This document shows, piece after piece, positions 1 to 6,266 of a DNA stretch of 6,266 nucleotides; the stretch's first letter is position 1, and each line of letters starts with the position of its first letter. Both the position numbers and the translations under genes were made by a program. Source of the DNA: Chlamydiota bacterium (GTDB lineage: Bacteria; Chlamydiota; Chlamydiia; Chlamydiales; SM23-39); contig DAIDLB010000294.1 of NCBI GenBank assembly GCA_027449725.1, positions 1 through 6,266 of the forward strand, given 5' to 3'. Under the pieces are notes generated by a model, which ran no database searches, was not told where the DNA came from, and saw nothing but the letters and a program-made list of their open reading frames with translations.

Positions 1-204
1 ACGATCAGCGGTATTTTATGCGTACGAATTGCAGCACCTCCGGTAAATATTGCTCTTGGATTGCCTCTTTTATCTGATGGAGTATTTAGGATGTGGAATT
101 CGCTCAATTCTGCTTGGGCTCATTACGAAATGTCCCTTCAAGATCCTCCTGTCAAAGATTTTAAAAAATGGGAAAATAATGCCGTCAATGCAGTTTCTCA
201 GTAG
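1..204 (+). CDS. 3' end of an unrecognised protein gene (partial)
   Basis: Frame 1 is open from the window edge for 67 codons and ends at TAG (202-204). The other two plus-strand frames are closed by stops in this stretch (TAA at 44-46 in frame 2, TGA soon after in frame 3), so this is the best coding frame. The visible C-terminus starts with a hydrophobic, Gly/Pro-containing stretch (about visible residues 2-35) and ends in a polar tail rich in Asn, Lys and Asp, with the last residues NAVSQ. I do not recognise the family. The start lies outside the window. The gene converges on the efflux operon, its stop being 3 bases from the transporter's stop. G+C is about 43% by hand count, clearly below the neighbouring operon. 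An overlapping frame-2 ORF starting with TTG at 50 is the alternative, but it would run about 50 bases into the transporter gene and is less likely. Confidence 0.6.
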   Translation, partial: TISGILCVRIAAPPVNIALGLPLLSDGVFRMWNSLNSAWAHYEMSLQDPPVKDFKKWENNAVNAVSQ

Positions 205-207
205 GCT

Positions 208-3200
208 TCATTTCTTTTTAGTAAGTTTTTCCTGCAGTTCCTCGAAGAGGTGGTAGAGGACCGGGGTGAGGAGAAGCGTTAGGGTTTGGGAAATGAGGAG
301 GCCGCCGATGACGGCAAGTCCGAGTCCCTTGCGGTTTTGCGCCATCGCGCCGCCGATGCCGAGCGCAATCGGCACCGCGCCCATCATGGCCGCCACCGTC
401 GTCATCAGAATCGGGCGGAAGCGGATGCAGCACGCCTCGTAGATCGCGTCATAGCCGCTCTTGCCCTCTTTTTCCCGTCTTTCGACCGCGAAGTCGACCA
501 TCATGATCCCGTTTTTGAGAACGATCCCCATTAGCATGATGAGACCTACGAACGAATAGATCGAAATCGTCTCTCTGAAGATCAGCAGGGTAAAGAGGCC
601 GCCGAGAAGCGTCGGGGGGAGTGCGCTCATGACGGTGAGGGGGTGGATGAAGCTTTCGTAGAGGATGCCGAGAACGATATAGATCACGAAGAAGGCGAGG
701 GGGAAGAGGAAGATCAAGCTCTTAAACGAGGTGGAAAAGACGTCGGCTGTCCCTTGCACATGGCCGAGGATGCCGGGAGGCATTTGCCCTTTTGTCATTT
801 GCTCGAGTTTAGCGACCGCTTCGCCAAGCGAGACGCCGTCTCCCAGGTTAAAGGAGAGGGTGACGGCGGAGATGCCGTTGAGGTGGTTGATCGTGAGCGG
901 TCCTGCCGACTCTTTCGTCTCGAGGATTTCCGCCAGGGGGACGAGGCTGTTATTCAGTGAGCTGACATAGAGTTTGGAGAGGACCGACGGATCGCGGTAG
1001 AATTGAGGGAGTGTTTCGACGATCACGTCGTACTGGTTGATGACAGCGTTGATTTGCGAGACCTTGTTCGTCGAATAGGCGTAGTTGAACACGTTTTCGA
1101 TCTGGTCTGCCGTTACATTGTAATAGGAGGCGCGGTCGCGGAGGATATGGAGGTCCCATTGCGGCTGCTTGTCGCGCAAGTCGCTTGAGACTTGGGCGAA
1201 TAAAGGGTCGGCAGACATCTCCTGAAGAAGGGTGGGCGCAAACTGGTAGAGCGAAGTGCGGTCGAGCGAGGTGAGGCTGTATTGGTAGAGCGCCTGCGTT
1301 GTCGTCCCGATCGAGAGGTTGATGAGGGGGAGCGGGGAGAGGTAGACGTTGATCCCGACGATGTCCCGAAGTTTTTGCGTCAGCTCTTTTTTCACGACGT
1401 TCATGTTGGGTCTGTCTTTGAACGGCTTCATCCGGACAAAGAGGAGCCCCTCGTTCGGGTTGGTATAAGAGGCGACCGAGATGACCGCTTCGATCGCCGG
1501 ATCGTCGGTGAGGATTTTGCATACCCGTTCATGGTAGTCGTTCATCAAAAAGGGCGAAGTCCCGTCGCGAGACAAGGTAAAGCCCTGCAGAAAGCCGACG
1601 TCGTCGGGCGGGAGGAAGTCCTTGGGTACGACGACGAAGAGAAGGAGCGAGAGGACGACGCTGCAAAAGCCGAAGGAGAGCATCGTGATCGGGTGGGCAA
1701 GCGCCCACTTGAGGCACGGCTCGTAGATACCAAGCAGCTTTTCGTTGAGGTTTTCAGAGAGCCGCTCCATCCTCGTTTTCCGGTTCACATCGTAGCTTTT
1801 CACCCAGCGGCTCGCGAGCATCGGCGTCAAGGTCAGAGAGACGAAGCCCGAGACCAGGACGGCGATCGTGATCGTCATCGCAAATTCCCGAAAAAGCCGC
1901 CCGATGATGCCGGTCATGAAGATGAGCGGGATGAAAGCTGAGACGAGGCAGAGCGTGATCGTCATCACTGTAATGCTGATCTCTTTGGCGCCCAGGATGG
2001 CCGCTTCTCTCGGCGTTTGGCCAAGCTGGACGTGGCGTACCGAGTTTTCGAGCACGACGATCGCATCGTCGACGAGAAAGCCGATGGAGAGCGTGATGGC
2101 GAGCATCGAGAGGATATCGATCGTAAATCCGGCGAGATACATCACGGGAAAGGTGCCGAGGACGGCGATTGGCAGGGCCAGGACGGGGATCAGCGTATTC
2201 ACCGCTTTTCCGAGAGAAAGGTAGATGATGGCGATGACGAGAAGAAACGCGATGAAAAGAGTCATCTTCAACTCGGAGATCGACTCGAGGATCGTCTCCG
2301 ACTGGTCGTAGACGCGGGTGATTTTCAACCCCGCAGGCAGTTGCGGACTCAATTCATTCAGCACCTTATCGATCCCGTTGATCACCTGGATCGTGTTCGA
2401 TCCGGCCATTTTTTGGACCGAGAGGATGATCGCCGGCGTCGAGCCGTCTTCCGGCGTCACGTAGTTCATGAAGTATTTGTCGTCTTGCAGGCTGTCGAGG
2501 GCATTGCCGATGTCTCTGATTTTTAGAAGCGTGCCGTCCTGATTTTTCAAGACGAGGTCATTGTATCCGGCCGCCTCGAAGATCTGGCCATCGACGTCGA
2601 TTGTAAAGTCTTCTTTCTTTCCGTAGAGCGTTCCTGTGGAGATGTCGACGTTGCCGGCCTGGACGGTCCGGACGACCTGGTCGATCCCGATGTTCTTGGC
2701 GGCGAGCTTTTGCGGGTCGACCTGAACGCGGACGGCATAGGCTGACCCGTATGCCGAGACTTGAGAGACTCCATCGACCATAGAGAGATGTTCGCCGAGG
2801 AAGGTGTTGGCATAGTCGTAAAGGGAGCCGAGCGTCATGGTGGGGCACATGATGGCGAAATAGAGGACCGGTGTCGCGGTGGGGTTAACCTTCTGGTAGG
2901 TTGGGTTATTGGGAAGGTTTTTAGGCAGTTGTGGCAGCGTGGCGCTGATCTTGGACTCGACGTCGGTGGCGGCGGCGTTGATGTCTTTATCCAAGCCAAA
3001 CTGGAGAACGATCGTGCAAGAGCCGGTGTTGCTCGTGGAAAAGAGGATCTGCAGCCCGTCGATCGTCATAAAATTTTGCTCAAGCGGCGTCGCAATCGAG
3101 TTGGCCATCGTATCGGGGCTGGCGCCCGGGTAGTTGACGGAGACTTGGATCGTAGGGAAGTCGACGCTCGGCAAGTCGGAGATCGGCATCGCGCGATAGG

Positions 3201-3282
3201 CAAAGAGGCCGAAAAAGAGGATAAAGACCATGACCAGCGTGGTCATGACGGGCCGTTCGATGAAACCCTTGGAAAGATTCAT
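208..3282 (-). CDS. RND-family multidrug efflux transporter, MdtB/MdtC-like inner-membrane pump
   Basis: This is the proton-driven inner-membrane pump of a tripartite efflux system. The 1024 residues match the usual HAE1-type length. TM1 lies near residues 10-30 and is followed by the DLPSVDFPTIQV and YPGASP signatures (36-55) typical of MdtB/MdtC. TM2-TM6 occupy about 338-490 and contain GFLVDDAIVVLEN (401-413). Its Asp405-Asp406 correspond to the proton-relay aspartates of AcrB. TM7 is near 533-553 and TM8-TM12 near 856-1012. The VLKNGIMMVDF segment (921-931) carries Lys923, equivalent to the AcrB TM10 lysine. YIVLGILYESFIHP (868-881) and RFRPILMTT (954-962) also match MdtB/C. All relay residues are present, so the pump looks functional. 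The ATG at 3282 overlaps the adaptor's TGA as ATGA, indicating translational coupling. Only one permease gene is present, unlike the MdtB-MdtC pair, so a homotrimer is expected. The substrate cannot be told from sequence; drugs, bile-type detergents or siderophores are possible. Confidence 0.95.
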   Translation of the reverse strand: MNLSKGFIERPVMTTLVMVFILFFGLFAYRAMPISDLPSVDFPTIQVSVNYPGASPDTMANSIATPLEQNFMTIDGLQILFSTSNTGSCTIVLQFGLDKDINAAATDVESKISATLPQLPKNLPNNPTYQKVNPTATPVLYFAIMCPTMTLGSLYDYANTFLGEHLSMVDGVSQVSAYGSAYAVRVQVDPQKLAAKNIGIDQVVRTVQAGNVDISTGTLYGKKEDFTIDVDGQIFEAAGYNDLVLKNQDGTLLKIRDIGNALDSLQDDKYFMNYVTPEDGSTPAIILSVQKMAGSNTIQVINGIDKVLNELSPQLPAGLKITRVYDQSETILESISELKMTLFIAFLLVIAIIYLSLGKAVNTLIPVLALPIAVLGTFPVMYLAGFTIDILSMLAITLSIGFLVDDAIVVLENSVRHVQLGQTPREAAILGAKEISITVMTITLCLVSAFIPLIFMTGIIGRLFREFAMTITIAVLVSGFVSLTLTPMLASRWVKSYDVNRKTRMERLSENLNEKLLGIYEPCLKWALAHPITMLSFGFCSVVLSLLLFVVVPKDFLPPDDVGFLQGFTLSRDGTSPFLMNDYHERVCKILTDDPAIEAVISVASYTNPNEGLLFVRMKPFKDRPNMNVVKKELTQKLRDIVGINVYLSPLPLINLSIGTTTQALYQYSLTSLDRTSLYQFAPTLLQEMSADPLFAQVSSDLRDKQPQWDLHILRDRASYYNVTADQIENVFNYAYSTNKVSQINAVINQYDVIVETLPQFYRDPSVLSKLYVSSLNNSLVPLAEILETKESAGPLTINHLNGISAVTLSFNLGDGVSLGEAVAKLEQMTKGQMPPGILGHVQGTADVFSTSFKSLIFLFPLAFFVIYIVLGILYESFIHPLTVMSALPPTLLGGLFTLLIFRETISIYSFVGLIMLMGIVLKNGIMMVDFAVERREKEGKSGYDAIYEACCIRFRPILMTTVAAMMGAVPIALGIGGAMAQNRKGLGLAVIGGLLISQTLTLLLTPVLYHLFEELQEKLTKKK

Positions 3283-4391
3283 TTACCCTTTCCCTTTGCA
3301 GGCAGAGGCGTCGGCGTGGAAGAGGGCACATACACGCTCGCCCCTTCATACAGGTTGAGCTGCCCCTCGATCACGATCGGCTCGTCCGCCTTCAGTCCTT
3401 TGAGTACGATCACATTCTGGTCTTCCCTCTGTCCCAGCTCGACCTGCCTGATCTCGACCGTATTGTCCGCTTTCACCGCGTAGACAATCGGCCCCGACTG
3501 CGTCTGCTGGATTGCACTGTAGGGGATGAGCACCGCGTCTTTTGCTTCGGCTGTAACGAGGCGGATTCGGACAAACTGGCCTGGCCAAAGGGCGCGGTCT
3601 GTATTTTCATAGATCGCACGGAGATTGATCATGCCGGTTTGGCTGTCGACCATATTGTCGAACATCTGCAGCTTGCCCTCAAACGACTCGGTGTCAAAAC
3701 TCTCGAAGGCGGCCAGCGTTTTGAGCGCTCCTTTGGCGTTTGCCTTTCTCACAGTGTAGAGCTGCATTTCGGGGATCGAAAAAGTGACGTAGATCGGAGC
3801 CATTTGATTGAGGGTGATGAGCTGCTGCGGCCCGTCGGCGCTCACGAGGTTTCCCTTATCGATCTGCAAAATTCCGGTAAGTCCATCGATCGGAGCGTAG
3901 ATCCAGCAATATTCGAGGTTGAGGGCGGCGGTGTCTACATTGGCTTCGGCCTGCTTGACGGCGGCCAGATTTGCCGCATAGCTCGACTGGAGCGACTCGT
4001 AGTCGATCTGAGAATAGTATTCGTCGCGGGTGAGCTGCGCATAGCGCTTCACCTTCTCTTCGGAAAGGATCAATTCGGCTGTCACCCGGTCGAGTGCGGC
4101 CTTGGCGTTTTTGAGGCTCGCTTCATAGGGGCGCGGGTCTATGGTGAAGAGGAGATCGTCTTTTTTCACCTCCTGTCCTTCGGTAAAGTAGACGTCCATC
4201 AGTTCCCCTTCAATGCGCGAGCGGACCTGGACGGTGATGATCGGCTCGACATGGCCGAGCGCCTCGATGTAGAGAGGCACCGTTTTTTGCACGGTCTTAC
4301 CTATTGTAACAGGGTAGGAGCGCTTTGGTGGAGGCGATTTTTTGCCGCATGAGACGGAAAGGCAGAGGAGAAGGAGGAGCATCAGTCGCAT
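3279..4391 (-). CDS. RND efflux periplasmic adaptor (membrane fusion) lipoprotein, AcrA/MdtA-like
   Basis: This adaptor links the RND pump to the outer-membrane channel in the periplasm. I start it at the ATG at 4391, giving 370 residues. That choice yields a short signal sequence (Met-Arg, then a Leu run) ending in LSVSC with Cys15 as the probable lipidation site, and it is preceded by AAGAGG (4396-4401) 4 bases upstream. The frame is open back to an ATG at 4475, but that would overlap the channel gene by 94 bases and bury the signal peptide. A further ATG at 4382 forms a TGATG overlap and is possible. The first half-lipoyl motif is VRSRIEGELMDVYFTEGQEV (56-75). An alpha-hairpin runs about 86-160, with an RYxxL element at its tip (116-120). 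The second lipoyl half has APIDG (166-170). Beta-barrel and membrane-proximal domains follow, and the C-terminus is a Pro/Thr then Lys/Gly tail. The residue after the lipid Cys is Gly, not Asp as in AcrA. Confidence 0.92.
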   Translation of the reverse strand: MRLMLLLLLCLSVSCGKKSPPPKRSYPVTIGKTVQKTVPLYIEALGHVEPIITVQVRSRIEGELMDVYFTEGQEVKKDDLLFTIDPRPYEASLKNAKAALDRVTAELILSEEKVKRYAQLTRDEYYSQIDYESLQSSYAANLAAVKQAEANVDTAALNLEYCWIYAPIDGLTGILQIDKGNLVSADGPQQLITLNQMAPIYVTFSIPEMQLYTVRKANAKGALKTLAAFESFDTESFEGKLQMFDNMVDSQTGMINLRAIYENTDRALWPGQFVRIRLVTAEAKDAVLIPYSAIQQTQSGPIVYAVKADNTVEIRQVELGQREDQNVIVLKGLKADEPIVIEGQLNLYEGASVYVPSSTPTPLPAKGKGK

Positions 4392-5899
4392 GAGGCCTCT
4401 TCGGGTTGCAGGCAAAGGGTGTCGAAGCAAAGAGAGCCGGTCGCATAGGCTAGGGCGGCGAGCGAACTGAACCACTGGAATTCCGCTCCCGCCTTTTTCG
4501 AGCGCGCATCTGCCAGCGAGCTTTGCGCGCTGAGGACGTTGAGGATCGTCGCTGTCCCTGCCTTATAGCTTTTCAGCTCGATGTCAAACTCCAGCTCGGC
4601 CGCCTTCAGATATTCTTCGGAAAATTGCAGGTTGTCTGCGGCGGTTTTCACCCCCATGTGGCTGGTCGTGACGTTTTGGATGACGACGAGCTCTGATTGC
4701 AGCATTTGCGCGCGCGCCGTTTCCAGGTCGGCTTTGGCTTTTCGGATGCCGTTCGTGTAGTAAAAGCCGGCGAAGAGGGGAAATGTGACGCTTATTTCTC
4801 CGGCGAAATGGTATCCGTCCGTGACGTCCCATTTATACCAGGTGCGGCCGATATCGAAACTGCCGTTGAAAAGGGGGTATCTTTGCGACTTCGCATATTG
4901 CACTCCGGCTACTTTGGAGCAGACGTTGGCCTGCGCGGCGAGGAAATCCTGCCTTTGGCTCTGCGCCAGCTCGACGAGGGCGTCGATGCTGGCTAAAACG
5001 GGAGTAGCCTCAACTTTCTCCGGCATCGGCTGTACTCGAAAGGGGATGTTTGCCGGGACGCCGAGATCAACCGCAAGCTGGGCGAATGCATTCTCCACAG
5101 CCTGCTTTTGATTGGTCAGTGTGATCTTGCTTTGCAAAAACTGCGTCCTTGCCTGCGCGACGTCGCCTAGAGCGGCGAGTCCCAAGGCAAAGCGCTGGTT
5201 GGCGGCATCGAGGCTTGCCTGCGCGTTTTCGAGGTTCGCTTCATCGCTATGGAGGACGGACGATTGATAGAGATAGTAGTAGTAGTCGTTCATCACGATC
5301 TGCAGAACAGTTTGGATCTGCTGGTTGTGGGTCAAGTCTGCGTAATAGAGTGCCTGGCGCGCGATTTCGGCGATGCTGCTCCTGGCTCCAAAGTCGAGAA
5401 GGGTGTAGGTAACGAGGATGTCAGGCGAGACGTTGGTTTGGTAACTGGTAATCACTCCCGAACTGGGAAACGTGGCCGCGGTTTGCGATGTGGTGGAGGT
5501 CGGCGATGTGATTGTTCCTTGCAGGCCGGGAGTCGAGCCGCGCGTTCGAATATAGCTGCCATCGAATTGGATGTTCGGAAAGTAGTCGCTTAGAGATTGG
5601 CCGTAGACGCCGGCGGCGGATCTGGCCTGCGCCCAGGTCTGTTTGGTCGACGGATTGTTTTGAAGGGCGATGTCGATCAGTTCCGCTAAAGAAAGCTCGT
5701 TTTTTCCGAATGTTTTCGGCAAGAGCGTCTGGCAATCTTTGGCGGAGATGAGCCTGCTTCCCTTCATCGGCGACCAGGTCGCATACGGCGTAGGCGGAGA
5801 GAATTTGTTCGGATGCGCCGCATTGAACATCTGCGTTGAACACCCGCCGAGTGAAAGAAGAAGGAAAGCCGCTGCAAGGCGGCGCTTTTGCCTATCCAA
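4382..5899 (-). CDS. Outer-membrane efflux channel lipoprotein, OprM/NodT family (TolC superfamily)
   Basis: This is the outer-membrane exit duct of the pump. Translation starts at TTG (5899-5897), supported by a full AGGAGG at 5908-5913 spaced 8 bases away, and yields 505 residues. The N-terminus is a lipoprotein signal: DRQKRR, a hydrophobic stretch, and lipobox LGGC with Cys20 as lipidation site, as in OprM/NodT channels. Two OEP repeats are visible. The first starts near residue 70 (AELIDIALQNNPS) and has the SDYFPNIQFDGSY strand near 104-116. The second starts near 305 (DALVELAQSQRQDF) and has SQRYPLFNGSF near 338-348. Ala/Gln-rich helices between them fit the TolC alpha-barrel. The C-terminus has three Cys (491, 496, 504), which is unusual. 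It is the first gene of the operon, whereas in many RND operons the channel comes last or is elsewhere. It overlaps the adaptor start by 10 bases. Confidence 0.93.
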   Translation of the reverse strand: MDRQKRRLAAAFLLLSLGGCSTQMFNAAHPNKFSPPTPYATWSPMKGSRLISAKDCQTLLPKTFGKNELSLAELIDIALQNNPSTKQTWAQARSAAGVYGQSLSDYFPNIQFDGSYIRTRGSTPGLQGTITSPTSTTSQTAATFPSSGVITSYQTNVSPDILVTYTLLDFGARSSIAEIARQALYYADLTHNQQIQTVLQIVMNDYYYYLYQSSVLHSDEANLENAQASLDAANQRFALGLAALGDVAQARTQFLQSKITLTNQKQAVENAFAQLAVDLGVPANIPFRVQPMPEKVEATPVLASIDALVELAQSQRQDFLAAQANVCSKVAGVQYAKSQRYPLFNGSFDIGRTWYKWDVTDGYHFAGEISVTFPLFAGFYYTNGIRKAKADLETARAQMLQSELVVIQNVTTSHMGVKTAADNLQFSEEYLKAAELEFDIELKSYKAGTATILNVLSAQSSLADARSKKAGAEFQWFSSLAALAYATGSLCFDTLCLQPEEASCD

Positions 5900-5907
5900 G
5901 ACCCGAG

Positions 5908-5913
5908 CCTCCT
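5908..5913 (-). promoter_or_regulatory. Perfect Shine-Dalgarno AGGAGG that supports a TTG start
   Basis: AGGAGG lies 8 bases upstream of the TTG at 5899 and is a full anti-16S match. It decides the start of the outer-membrane channel gene, where no ATG is in a suitable place before the lipoprotein signal. The strong site may compensate for the weak TTG initiator. Confidence 0.8.
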
Positions 5914-5928
5914 AAAAGCTTATTTAGG
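5911..5928. promoter_or_regulatory. Imperfect 18-bp palindrome, candidate operator over the -10
   Basis: CCTAAAAGCTTATTTAGG has perfect 6-base arms (CCTAAA / TTTAGG) around a 6-base centre. It covers the predicted -10 (5921-5926) and runs into the AGGAGG of the channel gene (5908-5913). A dimeric repressor bound here would block RNA polymerase, as TetR- and MarR-type regulators do at many pump operons. No regulator gene is visible in the window. If the message instead reads through from upstream, the same arms could fold as an RNA hairpin hiding part of the Shine-Dalgarno. Confidence 0.4.
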
Positions 5929-5949
5929 AAAGCGCGAACAAAGAGTCAA
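5921..5949 (-). promoter_or_regulatory. Predicted sigma-70-type promoter of the efflux operon
   Basis: Reading the minus strand, TTGACT (5949-5944) matches five of six bases of the -35 consensus. After a 17-base spacer comes TAAATA (5926-5921), a weak -10. It lies directly after the stop of the 86-codon gene and before the channel gene. Transcription would begin near 5914, almost on the Shine-Dalgarno, giving a leader of only about 15 bases. The -35 and spacing are good and the -10 is poor, so this is a moderate prediction. Confidence 0.45.
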
Positions 5950-5952
5950 GAA

Positions 5953-6213
5953 TTACATTAGAACGCAATCGGAACAGATGTTTGAACTCGGTTTCTGCTG
6001 CATTTGTTTTTCCCGTTCCAAATTCTGTTGGATGTGCCGAGGCAATACAGTTTGAACCCGATTGCGCAAATCCTGATTAGGTGGTGTGGGGGATTGTACG
6101 GTAAATCGGTTTATTGTCGGCACTTCGCGGACGGTGAATGCCACTTGTCGGGGAGGCGTCATTTCTGTGGAGACGGTTGGCGGTTGCATATCCGGAGAAA
6201 TTGGATTGAACAT
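5953..6213 (-). CDS. Small proline-rich protein with C-terminal CaaX box (CVLM), unknown function
   Basis: The gene has 86 codons from ATG at 6213 to TAA (5955-5953). GGAG at 6221-6224 sits 7 bases before the ATG, an optimal Shine-Dalgarno that fixes the start and supports a real gene. I do not recognise the family. Residues 1-47 are rich in Pro, Thr and Gln and look disordered. Residues 48-74 (starting DLRNRVQTV) are charged, Gln-rich and probably helical. There is no signal peptide and no membrane segment. The last residues are NICSDCVLM. Cys83-Val-Leu-Met is a canonical eukaryotic CaaX farnesylation motif, and Cys80 could be a palmitoylation site. CaaX-ending proteins in intracellular bacteria (for example Legionella AnkB) are host-prenylated effectors, so that role is possible here but inferred from four residues only. 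A link with the pump operon 53 bases downstream is positional only; a promoter in the gap suggests the two are separately transcribed. G+C is about 47%. Confidence 0.72.
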   Translation of the reverse strand: MFNPISPDMQPPTVSTEMTPPRQVAFTVREVPTINRFTVQSPTPPNQDLRNRVQTVLPRHIQQNLEREKQMQQKPSSNICSDCVLM

Positions 6214-6220
6214 AAAAAAA

Positions 6221-6224
6221 CTCC
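6221..6224 (-). promoter_or_regulatory. Shine-Dalgarno GGAG of the 86-codon gene
   Basis: On the minus strand GGAG is followed by seven T residues and then the ATG at 6213. The spacing of 7 is ideal. It supports the first Met over the in-frame Met codons 9 and 18, and supports the ORF as a translated gene. No convincing promoter could be read in the remaining bases up to the window end. Confidence 0.65.
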
Positions 6225-6266
6225 AAAGGTTAGGGGATTGCTACAAAGTAAGGGTTCGTCGATTTT

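Noticed and set aside
238..252. Small inverted repeat CCTC-GAA-GAGG near the permease 3' end as a terminator
   Set aside because: The arms are only four bases, the element is inside the coding sequence, and no T-run follows on either strand.
50..256. 68-codon plus-strand ORF with a TTG start
   Set aside because: It overlaps the frame-1 partial gene for most of its length and runs into the permease 3' end. Frame 1 is open from the window edge and ends neatly before the pump gene, so it is preferred.
1282..4352. Long open frames on the plus strand opposite the permease and adaptor genes (1282-1941, 2017-2526, 2761-3483, 3639-4352)
   Set aside because: They lie wholly antisense to well-matched family genes. 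Their products are extremely rich in Arg, Asp, Glu and Gly, as expected from mirror reading of G+C-rich coding DNA, and no domain is recognisable.
4392..4475. Longer adaptor N-terminus starting at the ATG at 4475
   Set aside because: It would place 28 polar residues ahead of a clear lipoprotein signal and overlap the channel gene by 94 bases. The ATG at 4391 has a better ribosome binding site and a proper signal peptide.
6230..6266. Possible 3' tail of an upstream minus-strand gene ending in TAA at 6232-6230
   Set aside because: Only about 11 codons are visible before the edge, too few to support a gene. Another frame is also open there, so nothing can be decided.

Overview
The window holds a complete three-gene tripartite efflux operon on the minus strand. 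It has, in transcription order, a TolC/OprM-type outer-membrane lipoprotein (5899 to 4382), a periplasmic adaptor of the AcrA/MdtA kind (4391 to 3279) and an inner-membrane RND transporter closest in sequence feel to MdtB/MdtC (3282 to 208). The three frames overlap by 10 and 4 bases, so they are almost certainly translated from one message. Together they would form a pump spanning both membranes of a Gram-negative cell: a proton-driven RND trimer, adaptors around it, and an outer-membrane channel.

Upstream on the same strand is a small, proline-rich, otherwise unrecognised gene of 86 codons (6213 to 5953) with a strong ribosome binding site. Its protein ends in Cys-Val-Leu-Met, a textbook eukaryotic CaaX prenylation box, with another Cys three residues before. 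If this is not coincidence, the protein is a candidate secreted effector that a eukaryotic host cell would lipidate, and this is the most interesting observation here. The 53-base gap between this gene and the efflux operon carries a plausible sigma-70 promoter. An 18-base imperfect palindrome overlaps its -10 and the efflux operon's Shine-Dalgarno, a layout expected for a repressor-controlled pump.

At the left edge, bases 1 to 204 on the plus strand are the 3' end of an unrecognised gene that converges on the pump operon with only 3 bases between stop codons.

Organism: a Gram-negative bacterium, from the RND/OMF system. By hand count the left flank is about 43% G+C and the right flank about 46-47%, while sampled lines of the efflux operon run about 50-70% (roughly 55%). 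This suggests the pump was acquired or has a different composition from its surroundings. Moderate G+C plus a CaaX-ending protein would fit a host-associated lineage such as an environmental chlamydia or a Legionella/Coxiella relative, but this is a weak inference and no gene here fixes the taxonomy. No tRNA, rRNA, CRISPR array or insertion sequence was seen.
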